Assembly: GCA_934277945.1 (NCBI GenBank)
Contig: CAKQWA010000011.1
Span: 6,295-70,294, forward strand
Length of the DNA: 64,000 nt
Direction: 5' to 3'
Origin: an uncultured Alphaproteobacteria bacterium
Lineage (GTDB): Bacteria; Pseudomonadota; Alphaproteobacteria; CAAGCB01; CAG-977
Positions 1 through 8,982 of this stretch are shown piece by piece (the first letter of the stretch is position 1; each line of letters opens with the position of its first letter). A program made the translations under genes and the position numbers. The notes beneath the pieces are model-generated. The model worked only from the letters and a program-made list of their open reading frames with translations. It searched no databases and had not been told where the DNA came from.

Positions 1-1851
1 AAAAGTCGCATTGCCCGAAACGGAAAAAAGCGAACCCTCGCCGTTCGACAGCGCGCCGCCGTTCAGTAAAGCCTTGCTGTTCGTAAAGGTCGCATCGCCG
101 TCCACGATAAACTGCGAACCGTCAGCGTCGGCGTCCTTGTAATTGCGGATCGCCCCGCCGTATTTCGCCACCGCCGCCGCGTCGGCGTCGCTCGAAAAAA
201 TCGCGCTCCCCCTGATTGTGACAACGCCGCCGTTCCTGTTGAAAATCGAGCCGCCGCCGTCTTTTGCGGAATTGTTCTCAAACGTCACGTTCACGCGCTT
301 TTCGTCCGTGCCGAAATTGATCGTTCCCTCGTTGTAAATTGCGCCGCCGTCGCTGTAACGTTCGCCCGTCGCCGTGTTGTTTACAAACGAAACGTCGTCG
401 GTAAAAGTTAAAACGCCGTCCTTTTCATTGTAGATCGCGCCGCCTTTGCCGTCTTCGCCCGAAACGCCATTGCCTTCAAAGCGCGTCGCGCCGTCGAACG
501 AAATCGTCCCGTTGTTGTAAATAGCCCCGCCGTGCTTTCCCGCGCTGTTGTTTTCAAATTTCGCGCCGTTGGCAAAAGAAATCATCCCGTTGTTGCGAAT
601 TGCCCCGCCGTAATTTTCCGCCGTGTTCAAATTGAAAAAAACGTCGTCGGCGAAAGTCAAAACGCCGTCCGTCCCGTTGTATACCGCACCGCCATTGCCT
701 TCTTCACCCGAAACGGTATTGCTTTCAAAGCGCGTTATTCCGCCGAAAGAAGCCGTCCCGTTGTTGTAAACCGCTCCGCCTTGCTTTCCCGCGCTGTTGT
801 TTTTAAATTTCGCGCCGTTGACAAAAGAAATCGTCCCGTTGTTAAAAAACGCGCCGCCGTTTCCGTTTGCCGTATTATCCGTAAAGGTCGCATCGCCTTT
901 CAGCGTGAACGAACCGCCGTTATACACCGCGCCGCCGTTGGCTTCCGTCGTGTTTCCGGTCTTATTGTCGTTAAATATGGCAAGACCGCCGAAAGAAACC
1001 GTCCCTTTGTTGTAAATCGCTCCGCCGTACAGCCCCGCCGTATTGCCCTCGAACATCGCGCCGCCGAAAACGGAAAAAAGGGAATTCGTGTCGTTCGACA
1101 GCGCGCCGCCGCCCCACGAAACCTTATTGTTGTAAAAATTCGCCGCGCCGTCCACAATGAACTGCGAACCGGCGGCGGAAGCGTCATCCTTGTTGCGAAC
1201 TGCCCCGCCGTATTTCATCACCGCTTCGGCGTCGGCATCGCCCGAAAAAGTCGCATCGCCCTTGATTGTGACGACGCCGCCGTTCGTATTGAAAATCGCG
1301 CCGCCGCCTTCCATGGCGGTGTTGTTTGTAAACGTCAGGCTCACACGCTTGTCGTCCGTGCCGAAATTGATTCTCCCTGCGTTGTAAATCGCGCCGCCGT
1401 TGCCGACGTTTGCCGTAGCCGCATTATTTTCAAACGTGTACGTCCCGCCGTTGAAGTTCAGCGCGCTTTCATTAAAAACAGCCCCGCCGTTGCCTGCCGA
1501 ATTTTTCGTAAAGGTCGCATCGGCGTTGAAATTCACCGTGCCGGCAATTCCCTCTTTTCCGGCAATGTAAATCGCGCCGCCGGAACGTTCCGACGCATTG
1601 TTCAAAAACGTCGCCGCCGCGTTGAATGTCAAGGTTGAACGAACCAAAAAAACGCCGCCGTCTTCATTCGCTTGAATGTTCTTATAGGTGTTTTCAACGT
1701 CAACGGTGCGGTCGGTCGTTACATCCGGCTGTCGTTCGGTTATTTCTTCCGCGCGCGCGGGCGCGGAAAAGGACGCGGACAAAATAAAGGCGCACAATAC
1801 GGCAGGAAGAATTGTCATTCCTCCCCTAATGTATCCTTTAAGTTGCACCAT
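1..1851 (-). CDS. Polymorphic-membrane-protein-like repeat surface protein (3' end outside window)
   Basis: The minus-strand frame is open from an ATG at 1851 to the window edge, giving at least 617 residues with no stop. GAGG lies just upstream of the ATG. Residues 1-34 look like a signal peptide ending in APARAEE. The rest is a run of GGAIYN / GTINF / VTFENNxA units, the pattern of Chlamydia-type Pmp and autotransporter beta-helix passengers. Units are nested: about 250-bp units (near 414-610 and 664-860) and a larger duplication of about 1050 bp (19-430 against 1069-1440). A secreted beta-helix adhesin or autotransporter is the likely role. The C-terminal anchor (beta-barrel or other) is outside the window, so the export route cannot be stated. 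Antisense frames in this GC-rich repeat are also open but lack family resemblance. Confidence 0.75.
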   Translation of the reverse strand, partial: MVQLKGYIRGGMTILPAVLCAFILSASFSAPARAEEITERQPDVTTDRTVDVENTYKNIQANEDGGVFLVRSTLTFNAAATFLNNASERSGGAIYIAGKEGIAGTVNFNADATFTKNSAGNGGAVFNESALNFNGGTYTFENNAATANVGNGGAIYNAGRINFGTDDKRVSLTFTNNTAMEGGGAIFNTNGGVVTIKGDATFSGDADAEAVMKYGGAVRNKDDASAAGSQFIVDGAANFYNNKVSWGGGALSNDTNSLFSVFGGAMFEGNTAGLYGGAIYNKGTVSFGGLAIFNDNKTGNTTEANGGAVYNGGSFTLKGDATFTDNTANGNGGAFFNNGTISFVNGAKFKNNSAGKQGGAVYNNGTASFGGITRFESNTVSGEEGNGGAVYNGTDGVLTFADDVFFNLNTAENYGGAIRNNGMISFANGAKFENNSAGKHGGAIYNNGTISFDGATRFEGNGVSGEDGKGGAIYNEKDGVLTFTDDVSFVNNTATGERYSDGGAIYNEGTINFGTDEKRVNVTFENNSAKDGGGSIFNRNGGVVTIRGSAIFSSDADAAAVAKYGGAIRNYKDADADGSQFIVDGDATFTNSKALLNGGALSNGEGSLFSVSGNATF

Positions 1852-1932
1852 ATCAGTCCTCGCTTATAAGCCGGGGCGATAATATACATCCGAAAGGTAT
1901 ATTTTTCAACAAAAACATCACATTTTTGCCAT

Positions 1933-1960
1933 AAAAAAGGCGGGATAAACTCCCGCCTTT
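1933..1960 (-). terminator. Rho-independent terminator of pgm
   Basis: A 10-bp stem (1936-1945 with 1951-1960, core GGCGGGA) and five-base loop are followed on the minus strand by a run of T. It sits just after the pgm stop. Confidence 0.8.
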
Positions 1961-1984
1961 CGCATTATCGCGTTTTACCGCAAC

Positions 1985-3619
1985 TCATGTTATAACATCC
2001 GGCGCTTTGCGTCCCGTTTTGGCTTTCACGCCCGAAATTTCTTCGGCGATTTCAATCAATTCAGCCAAAGCGACCTGCGGGTCGGTGTCGTGACGTCCGT
2101 TGCTGGGTTCGTATTTTTCAATGTAGATGCGAATGGTCGCGCCCTGCGTGCCCGTACCGGACAGGCGGAACACGATGCGAGAGCCGTCCGTGAACAAAAT
2201 GCGGATGCCCTGATTTTTGCTTTCGCTCTTGTCGACGGGGTCGATGTACATGAAATCGTCGAACGTTTTGACTTCGTAATTGCCGAAGTATTTGCCGACG
2301 GATTCTTCGGCTTTGGCAAGCATGGAAGCCATGATTTCCTTCGCCACCGCGCTGTCGACCTTTTCGTAGTCGTGGCGCGAATAAAAGTTGCGTCCGTATT
2401 TCTTCCAATGCGTTTTGACGATGTTTTCAACGGAAGTCGCCTGCGCCGCAATGATGTTCAGCCAGTACAGAACCGCCCACAAGCCGTCTTTTTCGCGGAC
2501 GTGGTTGGAACCCGTGCCGAAACTTTCTTCGCCGCAAATGGTCGCTTTGTTCGCGTCCAGCAGATTGCCGAAGAATTTCCAGCCCGTCGGCGTTTCGTAG
2601 CAACTCATGCCCATGCCGCGCGCCACACGGTCGACGGCGGACGACGTCGGCATGGAACGCGCCACGCCCGTCAAGCCGCGGTCGTATCCCGGAGCCATCC
2701 AGAAGTTCGCCACGATGACCGCCAAACTGTCGCTGGGGTTGACGTAGAATTTTCTGCCCAAAATCATGTTGCGGTCGCCGTCGCCGTCCGAAGCCGCTCC
2801 GAAATCGGGCGCGTCGTCGGAGAACATTTCGTCAACCAGAGATTTCGCGTACACCAAGTTCGGATCGGGGTGCAGACCGCCGAAATCTTCCAGCGGCGTG
2901 CCGTGCACGACCGTGCCTTTCGGCGCGTGCAGAACGTCTTCCAAAATGTACTTCGCGTAAGGACCGGTCACCGCGTTCATCGCGTCGTAGCGCATACGGA
3001 ACTTGCCCGATTTGAACAACTGGCGAATCAAGTCGAAATCAAACAGTTTCGCCATCATTTCCGCGTAATCTGTCACGGGGTTGATGACTTTGATTTTCAT
3101 TTCGCCCATGACTTTTTCGCCGATCGTTTCCAAATCGACGTCCGGCGCGTCGGCGATTTTGTATTCCGCAATCACCTGCGACTGCGCGTAAATCGCTTCC
3201 GTCACCTTTTCGGGCGCGGGACCGCCGTTTGAAATGTTGTACTTGATGCCGAAATCTTCGTTCGGACCGCCGGGGTTGTGGCTGGCGGACAGAATGAAGC
3301 CGCCGAACGTTTTGTATTTGCGGATGATGCAGGACGTCGCCGGCGTGGAAAGCAAGCCGTTCTGTCCGACGATGACTTCGCCGAAGCCGTTCGCCGCCGC
3401 CATTTTAATGATAATTTGAATCGCCTTGCGGTTGAAATAGCGTCCGTCGCCGCCGACAACCAGCGTTTTACCCTGATAGCCCTCCAAAGAGTTGAACACG
3501 GACTGCACGAAATTTTCCAAATAGTGCGGCTGTTCAAACACCTTGACCTTTTTGCGCAAGCCCGAAGTCCCCGGACGTTGCCCCTCGAAAGCGGTTGTCG
3601 GAATTGTTAAAATTTTCAT
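1985..3619 (-). CDS. pgm: Phosphoglucomutase (alpha-D-glucose phosphate specific)
   Basis: Cytosolic enzyme that interconverts glucose 1-phosphate and glucose 6-phosphate, linking glycogen and cell-surface sugar synthesis to glycolysis. The 544-residue product has the N-terminal signature IPTTAFEGQRPGTSGLRKK, the active-site serine loop SASHNPGG, the metal loop DGDGDRN and the sugar-binding motif CGEESFGTGS, in the expected order. Length fits the long eukaryote-like Pgm found in many alphaproteobacteria. The frame extends 11 codons upstream to 3652, but MKILTIPTTAF at 3619 has AAGGA at the right distance and matches the family start. It is monocistronic, with a terminator at 1933-1960. Confidence 0.95.
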   Translation of the reverse strand: MKILTIPTTAFEGQRPGTSGLRKKVKVFEQPHYLENFVQSVFNSLEGYQGKTLVVGGDGRYFNRKAIQIIIKMAAANGFGEVIVGQNGLLSTPATSCIIRKYKTFGGFILSASHNPGGPNEDFGIKYNISNGGPAPEKVTEAIYAQSQVIAEYKIADAPDVDLETIGEKVMGEMKIKVINPVTDYAEMMAKLFDFDLIRQLFKSGKFRMRYDAMNAVTGPYAKYILEDVLHAPKGTVVHGTPLEDFGGLHPDPNLVYAKSLVDEMFSDDAPDFGAASDGDGDRNMILGRKFYVNPSDSLAVIVANFWMAPGYDRGLTGVARSMPTSSAVDRVARGMGMSCYETPTGWKFFGNLLDANKATICGEESFGTGSNHVREKDGLWAVLYWLNIIAAQATSVENIVKTHWKKYGRNFYSRHDYEKVDSAVAKEIMASMLAKAEESVGKYFGNYEVKTFDDFMYIDPVDKSESKNQGIRILFTDGSRIVFRLSGTGTQGATIRIYIEKYEPSNGRHDTDPQVALAELIEIAEEISGVKAKTGRKAPDVIT

Positions 3620-3733
3620 ATCAGCATCCTTCAAGTTATGAAAGTGGCACACAAAATTCTTGTTAATACTATCCTTAATTGCGCGGATTATGTCAAGGTT
3701 TAGTTACGCCCCGCGCGCACAATTTTCAAAGCG

Positions 3734-4531
3734 TCACGCGCTTAATCCCGTGCGTGCCAGAAGCGTGCGGATTTCGTTTCGGGCGGCGACGTGCGAAACC
3801 GTCAAATCAAACCCCGTCCTTTTGCCTGCCCCGTCCAGAACCGTCAGCCCTTTCAGGAACAATTCGCGGTAAATCAGGCGTTCCTTGACGCCGCCCGCCG
3901 CCGTGTACGCGATTCTTTTGCCCAGCGCTTCGATAAGCGTTTCCAAAAGGCGCGAATTTTTCGTCAGCACGCTCGGCAGACGGTTGCGCACGACGTACCA
4001 CTGCATTTGCGGCTTTTTCAGCGACGCGCGCTTTTGCCGCGCCCGCCAGACCGTCTGCGCGTATGTGCCGGGAGTTTTCACCGTCAGCGTGTTCAAATCC
4101 ACTTTCGCCAGCATATCGAAATCCACAAGGCTGTCGTTGACGGGCGTAATCAGCACGTCCGCCCTTGCGTGCGCCGCGAAAGACAGCGCGGACGGCGCGC
4201 CCGCCGTGTCGACGACAATCGCGTCGTAGGTTTCCTGCGCCCGATCCAATTCGTTTTCCAGCGCGGCAATGACGCTCTCGCGTTCTTTTTGCGGCGTGTT
4301 TTCGTCCGAAAAGGCGGAAAAATGCTCCGGCACGGACAGCGACAGACCGCTCGCCTGCGCAAACGCCACGCGATTCTCTATATAATGCGTGAAAGTCCCC
4401 TGCCTGCCGTCCAAATCGACGGAAGCGACTTTTTTGCCCCCGTTCAGCAAAGCAACCGCCAGATGCATGGCAAGCGTCGATTTGCCCGTGCCGCCCTTTT
4501 CGTTGCCGATAACGATGATTTTTCCGCTCAT
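3734..4531 (-). CDS. mipZ: Division-plane positioning ATPase MipZ (ParA/MinD family)
   Basis: P-loop ATPase that in Caulobacter and relatives forms a gradient from the ParB-bound origin and blocks FtsZ polymerisation away from midcell. The product has 265 residues. The deviant Walker A is GNEKGGTGKST at the N-terminus, followed by VASVDLDGRQGTFTHYIENR, which is MipZ-like rather than ParA-like. Also seen are the Walker B segment IVVDTAG, the NDSLVDFDML segment and the late block RLIYRELFLKGLTVLD typical of MipZ. The frame extends to 4735, but MSGKIIVIGNEKGG at 4531 has GGAGGG upstream and is the natural start. It is divergent from the hydrogenase operon. Confidence 0.85.
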   Translation of the reverse strand: MSGKIIVIGNEKGGTGKSTLAMHLAVALLNGGKKVASVDLDGRQGTFTHYIENRVAFAQASGLSLSVPEHFSAFSDENTPQKERESVIAALENELDRAQETYDAIVVDTAGAPSALSFAAHARADVLITPVNDSLVDFDMLAKVDLNTLTVKTPGTYAQTVWRARQKRASLKKPQMQWYVVRNRLPSVLTKNSRLLETLIEALGKRIAYTAAGGVKERLIYRELFLKGLTVLDGAGKRTGFDLTVSHVAARNEIRTLLARTGLSA

Positions 4532-4601
4532 GAAAAGCCCTCCACTTGTGATTTTTTTATTCATAAAATCAAAACGTCTGCCCGGCAACCCTTTTTTCTG
4601 T

Positions 4602-4682
4602 TTGACATAAACGGACGGGTACAATAATATCGTGAAAATTTTTGAGAAATTGTAGAGTCTATATACGATATCCACGATATCC
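4602..4682 (+). promoter_or_regulatory. hydCBA promoter candidate with tandem and inverted repeats
   Basis: TTGACA (4602-4607), 17 bp, then TAATAT (4625-4630) forms a plausible sigma-70 promoter pointing to hydC. The downstream leader has two perfect tandem copies of ACGATATCC (4665-4673 and 4674-4682). CACGATAT at 4673-4680 is the reverse complement of ATATCGTG at 4627-4634, on the -10 element. The arrangement suggests a regulator site or a leader hairpin; no regulator can be named. Confidence 0.45.
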
Positions 4683-4719
4683 AAAAATTCCGGAACGGGC
4701 TTTATCAGGAGTACGAAGC

Positions 4720-5226
4720 ATGAGTGAAACTGCACAACGGGGGCTGACGCTTGCCGACAAATTTGAAGAGGTGGGGAAAATCCTCGACCGTCACGGTCGG
4801 GATAAGTCCCGTTTGATCCCGATTTTACAGGAGGTACAGGAAGTTTACCGCTATCTCCCCAAGGAAATCATGAATTACGTTGCCGAACAACTGGACATTC
4901 CCGCGGGCAAGGTGTACGGCGTCGCGACGTTCTACGCGCATTTCGCTTTGGCTCCGAAAGGCAAGTACCTGATCCGCATCTGCGCGGGCACGGCTTGCCA
5001 TGTGCGCGGCTCGAATCCGATTCTGGTCGCCGTGCGCGAAAAACTGGGCGTGACGGCGGAAAATCCGACGACGACGGACATGATGTTCACGGTCGAAACC
5101 GTGTCGTGTCTGGGCGCGTGCGGTCTGGCGCCCGTCATGGTTATCAATGAAGAAGTGCACGGTCAGGTCTCGACGCAATCCGCCTTGAAACTGATTGACG
5201 ACATTCTTGTTGCGGAGAAAGCGTAA
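4720..5226 (+). CDS. hydC: NADH-dependent [FeFe] hydrogenase subunit C (NuoE-like, [2Fe-2S])
   Basis: Small electron-transfer subunit of the cytosolic HydABC hydrogenase. The 168-residue product has a helical N-terminus and a thioredoxin-like [2Fe-2S] fold with ligand pairs in CAGTACHVRG and CLGACG, as in NuoE and HndA. MSETAQRG at 4720 is chosen because AGGAG lies 8 bp upstream; the frame runs 26 codons further up without family support. The stop overlaps the hydB start by one base (TAATG), so translation is probably coupled. Confidence 0.9.
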   Translation: MSETAQRGLTLADKFEEVGKILDRHGRDKSRLIPILQEVQEVYRYLPKEIMNYVAEQLDIPAGKVYGVATFYAHFALAPKGKYLIRICAGTACHVRGSNPILVAVREKLGVTAENPTTTDMMFTVETVSCLGACGLAPVMVINEEVHGQVSTQSALKLIDDILVAEKA

Positions 5227-7112
5227 TGACACAAATCAATTTGGAACAAATCGCCGAAGATTTCGGCAAACAATACAAAAGCCTGCAACGCCGCCTGATT
5301 ATCTGCGCCGGAACGGGCTGCATCGCGAACGGCTCCTTGAAACTGCACGACGCTTTGATCGAGGAAATCAAAAAGGCGGGCATTGACGTCATCGTCGAAC
5401 TCAAAGGCGAAAACAACAAAGGAAAAACGCTTCTTTCGGGCAGCGGCTGTCAGGGATTCTGCCAAAAAGGCCCCCTGCTGTCCATTGAGCCCGACGGCAT
5501 CCTGTACTGCCACGCGCACGCTTCCGACGCGGCGGAAATCGTCGAAAAAACGCTGGTCAAAGGCGAATTGGTCGACCGTCTGCTGTACAAATCGGCGGAG
5601 GGCGAATCCTGCCGCGGCGCTCAGGAAATCCCGTTCTACAAAAAGCAAAGCCGCAAAGTGCTGGCGGCGTGCGGTCACGTCGATCCGCTGGACATCCGCG
5701 AATACATCTATCACGACGGATACAAGGGCGCGCGCAAAGCCTACACCGAAATGACCGACGAGGAAGTCTGCAAGGAAGTCATCGACGCGGGGCTGCGCGG
5801 ACGCGGCGGCGGCGGATTCCCGACGGGACGCAAATGGGACATCGCCCGCAAAGTCGTTTGCGACAAAAAATACATCGTCTGCAACGCCGACGAAGGCGAT
5901 CCGGGCGCGTTTATGGACCGCTCCGTCATGGAAGGCAATCCGCACGCCGTCATCGAAGGCATGATGATCGCCGCGAAAGGCATCGGCGCGGACGAAGGCT
6001 ACGTTTATGTGCGCGCGGAATATCCGCTGGCGGTCAAACGTATGCGCAAAGCCATTGAGGAAGCGTCCGACATGGGCATTTTGGGCGACGACGTGTTCGG
6101 TTCGGGCAGAAAGTTCGTCCTGCACGTCATGGAAGGCGCGGGCGCGTTCGTGTGCGGCGAAGAAACCGCTTTGATGCGCTCCGTCGAAGGCAACCGCGGC
6201 ATGCCCAGCCCGAAACCCCCGTTCCCCGCCGTGTCGGGTCTGTGGGGCAAATCCACGACAATCAACAACGTGGAAACGCTGGCTTCCGTCCCGCTGATTT
6301 TCCTGAAAGGCGCGGACGAATACAAATCCGTCGGCACGGCGGGCTCCCCCGGCACAAAAACGTTCGCCGTCACGGGATGCGTCGCCAACACGGGCTTGGT
6401 CGAAGTGCCGTTCGGCACGACGTTGCGCGAAATCATCTTTGAAATCGGCGGCGGCGTCATTGACGGCGAAGGCAACATCGACAACACCGCTTTCAAGGCG
6501 GCGCAGGCGGGCGGCCCCTCCGGCGGCTGTCTGACGGCGGAACATCTGGATCTGCCGATCGACTTCGACACCTTGCGCTCCAAAGACGCGATGGTCGGTT
6601 CGGGCGGCCTGGTCGTCATGAACAAAAACACCTGCATGGTCAACGTGGCGCGCTTCTTTATGCAGTTCACGCAAAGCGAATCCTGCGGGAAATGCACCCC
6701 CTGCCGCGAGGGAACGAAACAAATGCTCGCCCTGCTGGACGACATTTGCGAGGGTCGCGGCACGATGGAAACGCTGGAATTGCTGGAAGAAACGGCGAAG
6801 ACCGTCCAAAAAGCCTCTTTGTGCGGCTTGGGCAAGACGGCGCCGAACCCCGTGCTTTCAACGCTCCGCTACTTCCGCGACGAATATGTGGCTCACGTTC
6901 AAAACAAGTGCTGCCCCGCGGGTCAGTGCAAGGCGTTGAGCAAGCCGCATATCGATCACGACAAGTGCAAAGGCTGCACGGCGTGCGCCAGAAAATGCCC
7001 TGTCGGAGCGATTTCGGGAACGGTGAAAAATCCCCATTCCATCGACCAAATGAAATGCATCGGTTGCGGCGCGTGCGTGGTGACCTGCAAATTCGGCGCA
7101 ATTTCTCGGTAA
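5226..7112 (+). CDS. hydB: NADH-dependent [FeFe] hydrogenase subunit B (NuoF-like flavoprotein)
   Basis: NADH-oxidising, FMN-binding subunit that exchanges electrons between NAD(H) and the hydrogenase. In the 628 residues there is an N-terminal thioredoxin-like [2Fe-2S] domain (C27, C32, C75, C79), the NuoF core with NADH/FMN motifs GRGGGGFPTGRKW and CNADEGDPGAFMDR, the [4Fe-4S] motif ESCGKCTPCREG, and a C-terminal two-cluster ferredoxin (CKGCTACARKCP, CIGCGACVVTC). This is the full HydB architecture of electron-bifurcating hydrogenases, with the HndB-like domain fused at the N-terminus. Sequence alone cannot tell bifurcating from plain NADH-dependent use. Confidence 0.93.
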   Translation: MTQINLEQIAEDFGKQYKSLQRRLIICAGTGCIANGSLKLHDALIEEIKKAGIDVIVELKGENNKGKTLLSGSGCQGFCQKGPLLSIEPDGILYCHAHASDAAEIVEKTLVKGELVDRLLYKSAEGESCRGAQEIPFYKKQSRKVLAACGHVDPLDIREYIYHDGYKGARKAYTEMTDEEVCKEVIDAGLRGRGGGGFPTGRKWDIARKVVCDKKYIVCNADEGDPGAFMDRSVMEGNPHAVIEGMMIAAKGIGADEGYVYVRAEYPLAVKRMRKAIEEASDMGILGDDVFGSGRKFVLHVMEGAGAFVCGEETALMRSVEGNRGMPSPKPPFPAVSGLWGKSTTINNVETLASVPLIFLKGADEYKSVGTAGSPGTKTFAVTGCVANTGLVEVPFGTTLREIIFEIGGGVIDGEGNIDNTAFKAAQAGGPSGGCLTAEHLDLPIDFDTLRSKDAMVGSGGLVVMNKNTCMVNVARFFMQFTQSESCGKCTPCREGTKQMLALLDDICEGRGTMETLELLEETAKTVQKASLCGLGKTAPNPVLSTLRYFRDEYVAHVQNKCCPAGQCKALSKPHIDHDKCKGCTACARKCPVGAISGTVKNPHSIDQMKCIGCGACVVTCKFGAISR

Positions 7113-7126
7113 AAAGGTGTGATATC

Positions 7127-8890
7127 ATGACTGAACAGAAAAAAACGATGGTCATCGACGGCAAAGAAGTCGAATTTACCAATGAACGCAATATCTTGGA
7201 GGTGTGCCGCAGGGAAGGGATCGATATTCCGACGTTCTGCTACCAGCCAGAATTGAGCATCTTCGGCGCGTGCCGCATGTGCTTGGTCGAAGTCGAGGGG
7301 CGCGGCATCAACTCGTCGTGCTCGATGCCGCCCGAAAACGGGTTGAGAATCAAAACAAACACGGCGGAAATCCGCAAACTGCGCCGCACGACCATGGAAC
7401 TGCTGCTGGCGTCGCATCCGCAGGACTGCCTGAAATGCGGCAAATCCACGACCTGCAAACTGCAGGCTCTGGCGCGCAAGGTCGGCGTGAAAAACATCCG
7501 CTATAAGATGAAAGCGAAAGACATTCCCGTCGATCATTCGTCCTATTCGCTGGTGCGCGATCCCGCGAAATGCATCCTGTGCGGCAACTGCGTGCGCGCC
7601 TGCTCCGAAATCCAGGGCGTCGGCGCAATCAACTTCGCCAACCGCGGCTCGAACAGCATCGTCACGACGGCGTTCGGCATCGATATGGACAAATCCGAAT
7701 GCGTGAACTGCGGACAATGCGCGGCGGTTTGCCCGACGGGCGCCCTGCAAATCCGCTCCGAAGTCGAAAACGTCATGTGCGACGTCAGCAATCCCGACAA
7801 AATCACCGTCGTCCAGATTGCTCCCGCCGTGCGCGTCGCCATCGGCGAAGAATTCGGTTTGCCCGCCGGCGTCGATGCGACGAAGAAAATCGTCACGGCT
7901 TTGAAGAAAATCGGCGTCGATTACGTTTACGACACCTGCTTCACCGCCGACATGACGATTGTCGAAGAAGCGACGGAATTCGTCGGACGCCTGCAAAACG
8001 GCGGCAAATTCCCGATGTTTACGTCCTGCTGCCCCGCGTGGATCAAATACGCGGAAACGTTCTATCCGGAACTGCTGGAAAACATCAGTTCCTGCCGCTC
8101 GCCGCAAGGAATGTTCGGTTCGATCGTCCGCGCCGCGATGCCCGACGTAACCGGCAAGGAAAACAAAGACATCGTTTCCGTGTCGATCATGCCCTGCACG
8201 GCGAAGAAATTTGAAGCGCGCAGAGAACAGTTCAAGCACGACGGCAAGTACGAAATCGATCACGTTCTGACAACGCAGGAACTGGCGGATTTGATTCGCT
8301 CGTCGGGTTTGGATCTGGCGGAACTGGACGACACGGAATTGGATATGCCGTTCGGCATGTACACGGGCGGCGGCGTCATTTTCGGCGCGACGGGCGGCGT
8401 GATGGAAGCGGTGTTGCGCTACGCGGCGGAAAAAGTCGGCGGCATTAAGGACGCGGTTGACTTTGAAAACGTCCGCGGCGAAGACGGCATCCGCGTCGCC
8501 GAAGTCGAACTGACGGGCAAAAAGTTCAAAATGGCGGTCGTTCACGGCTTGGCGAACGCGAAAAAAGTCTGCGATTCCGTCAAAGCCGGCACTTGCGATT
8601 ACGACTTGATCGAAGTAATGGCGTGCCCGATGGGCTGCGTCGGCGGCGCGGGTCAGCCCGTGTCCGAAGGTCGCGGCAAAAAACAGGCGCGCACGAAAGG
8701 TCTGTTCGCGGCGGACAAAGCGTGCGACAAGCGCAAATCGCAGGAAAACACGGCGGTTTACGATTGCTACGCGAAATACGTCGGCGGCGAACCCGCGTCG
8801 CATCAGGCGCACGAAATGCTGCACACGACGTACGCGCCCCGCGAAAAACTGACGGGCATGGAACACCGCTTGGTGCCCGAAGGCAAGTAA
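7127..8890 (+). CDS. hydA: [FeFe] hydrogenase catalytic subunit
   Basis: Reversibly reduces protons to H2 at the H-cluster. The 587-residue product has an N-terminal [2Fe-2S] domain (C38, C49, C52, C65), a His-Cys3 cluster (H97, C101, C104, C110), two [4Fe-4S] clusters (C149-C159 and C192-C202) and the catalytic domain. H-cluster motifs are TSCCPAW (from 299), MPCTAKKFE (from 356) and EVMACPMGCVGGAGQP (from 496). C271 in DTCFTADMTI corresponds to the proton-transfer cysteine of active enzymes, which argues for catalysis rather than sensing. Start at 7127 (MTEQKK) has AAAGGTG upstream; the frame continues upstream through hydB without support. It lies 14 bp after hydB. Confidence 0.95.
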   Translation: MTEQKKTMVIDGKEVEFTNERNILEVCRREGIDIPTFCYQPELSIFGACRMCLVEVEGRGINSSCSMPPENGLRIKTNTAEIRKLRRTTMELLLASHPQDCLKCGKSTTCKLQALARKVGVKNIRYKMKAKDIPVDHSSYSLVRDPAKCILCGNCVRACSEIQGVGAINFANRGSNSIVTTAFGIDMDKSECVNCGQCAAVCPTGALQIRSEVENVMCDVSNPDKITVVQIAPAVRVAIGEEFGLPAGVDATKKIVTALKKIGVDYVYDTCFTADMTIVEEATEFVGRLQNGGKFPMFTSCCPAWIKYAETFYPELLENISSCRSPQGMFGSIVRAAMPDVTGKENKDIVSVSIMPCTAKKFEARREQFKHDGKYEIDHVLTTQELADLIRSSGLDLAELDDTELDMPFGMYTGGGVIFGATGGVMEAVLRYAAEKVGGIKDAVDFENVRGEDGIRVAEVELTGKKFKMAVVHGLANAKKVCDSVKAGTCDYDLIEVMACPMGCVGGAGQPVSEGRGKKQARTKGLFAADKACDKRKSQENTAVYDCYAKYVGGEPASHQAHEMLHTTYAPREKLTGMEHRLVPEGK

Positions 8891-8903
8891 TCAAAACAAC
8901 GTC

Positions 8904-8931
8904 AAAAGCCCTCGAAATTCGAGGGCTTTTT
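8904..8931 (+). terminator. Terminator of hydCBA
   Basis: Stem AAAAGCCCTCGAA / TTCGAGGGCTTTT followed by T, 13 bp after the hydA stop. Confidence 0.85.
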
Positions 8932-8982
8932 CGTATTCCGCGCCAAAGAAAAACAGCGCGCAAACGGCGGATTTTCGGCGGT

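Noticed and set aside
532..1638. Plus-strand 368-residue frame through the start of the window
   Set aside because: It is antisense to the repeat surface-protein gene, is Arg/Val-rich and has no family resemblance; the minus frame has a signal peptide and GGAIYN repeats.
2090..3232. 380-residue plus-strand ORF
   Set aside because: It is a shadow of pgm; similar long antisense shadows over hydB, hydA, ettA, aspS, pepN and ligA come from the GC-rich codon use.
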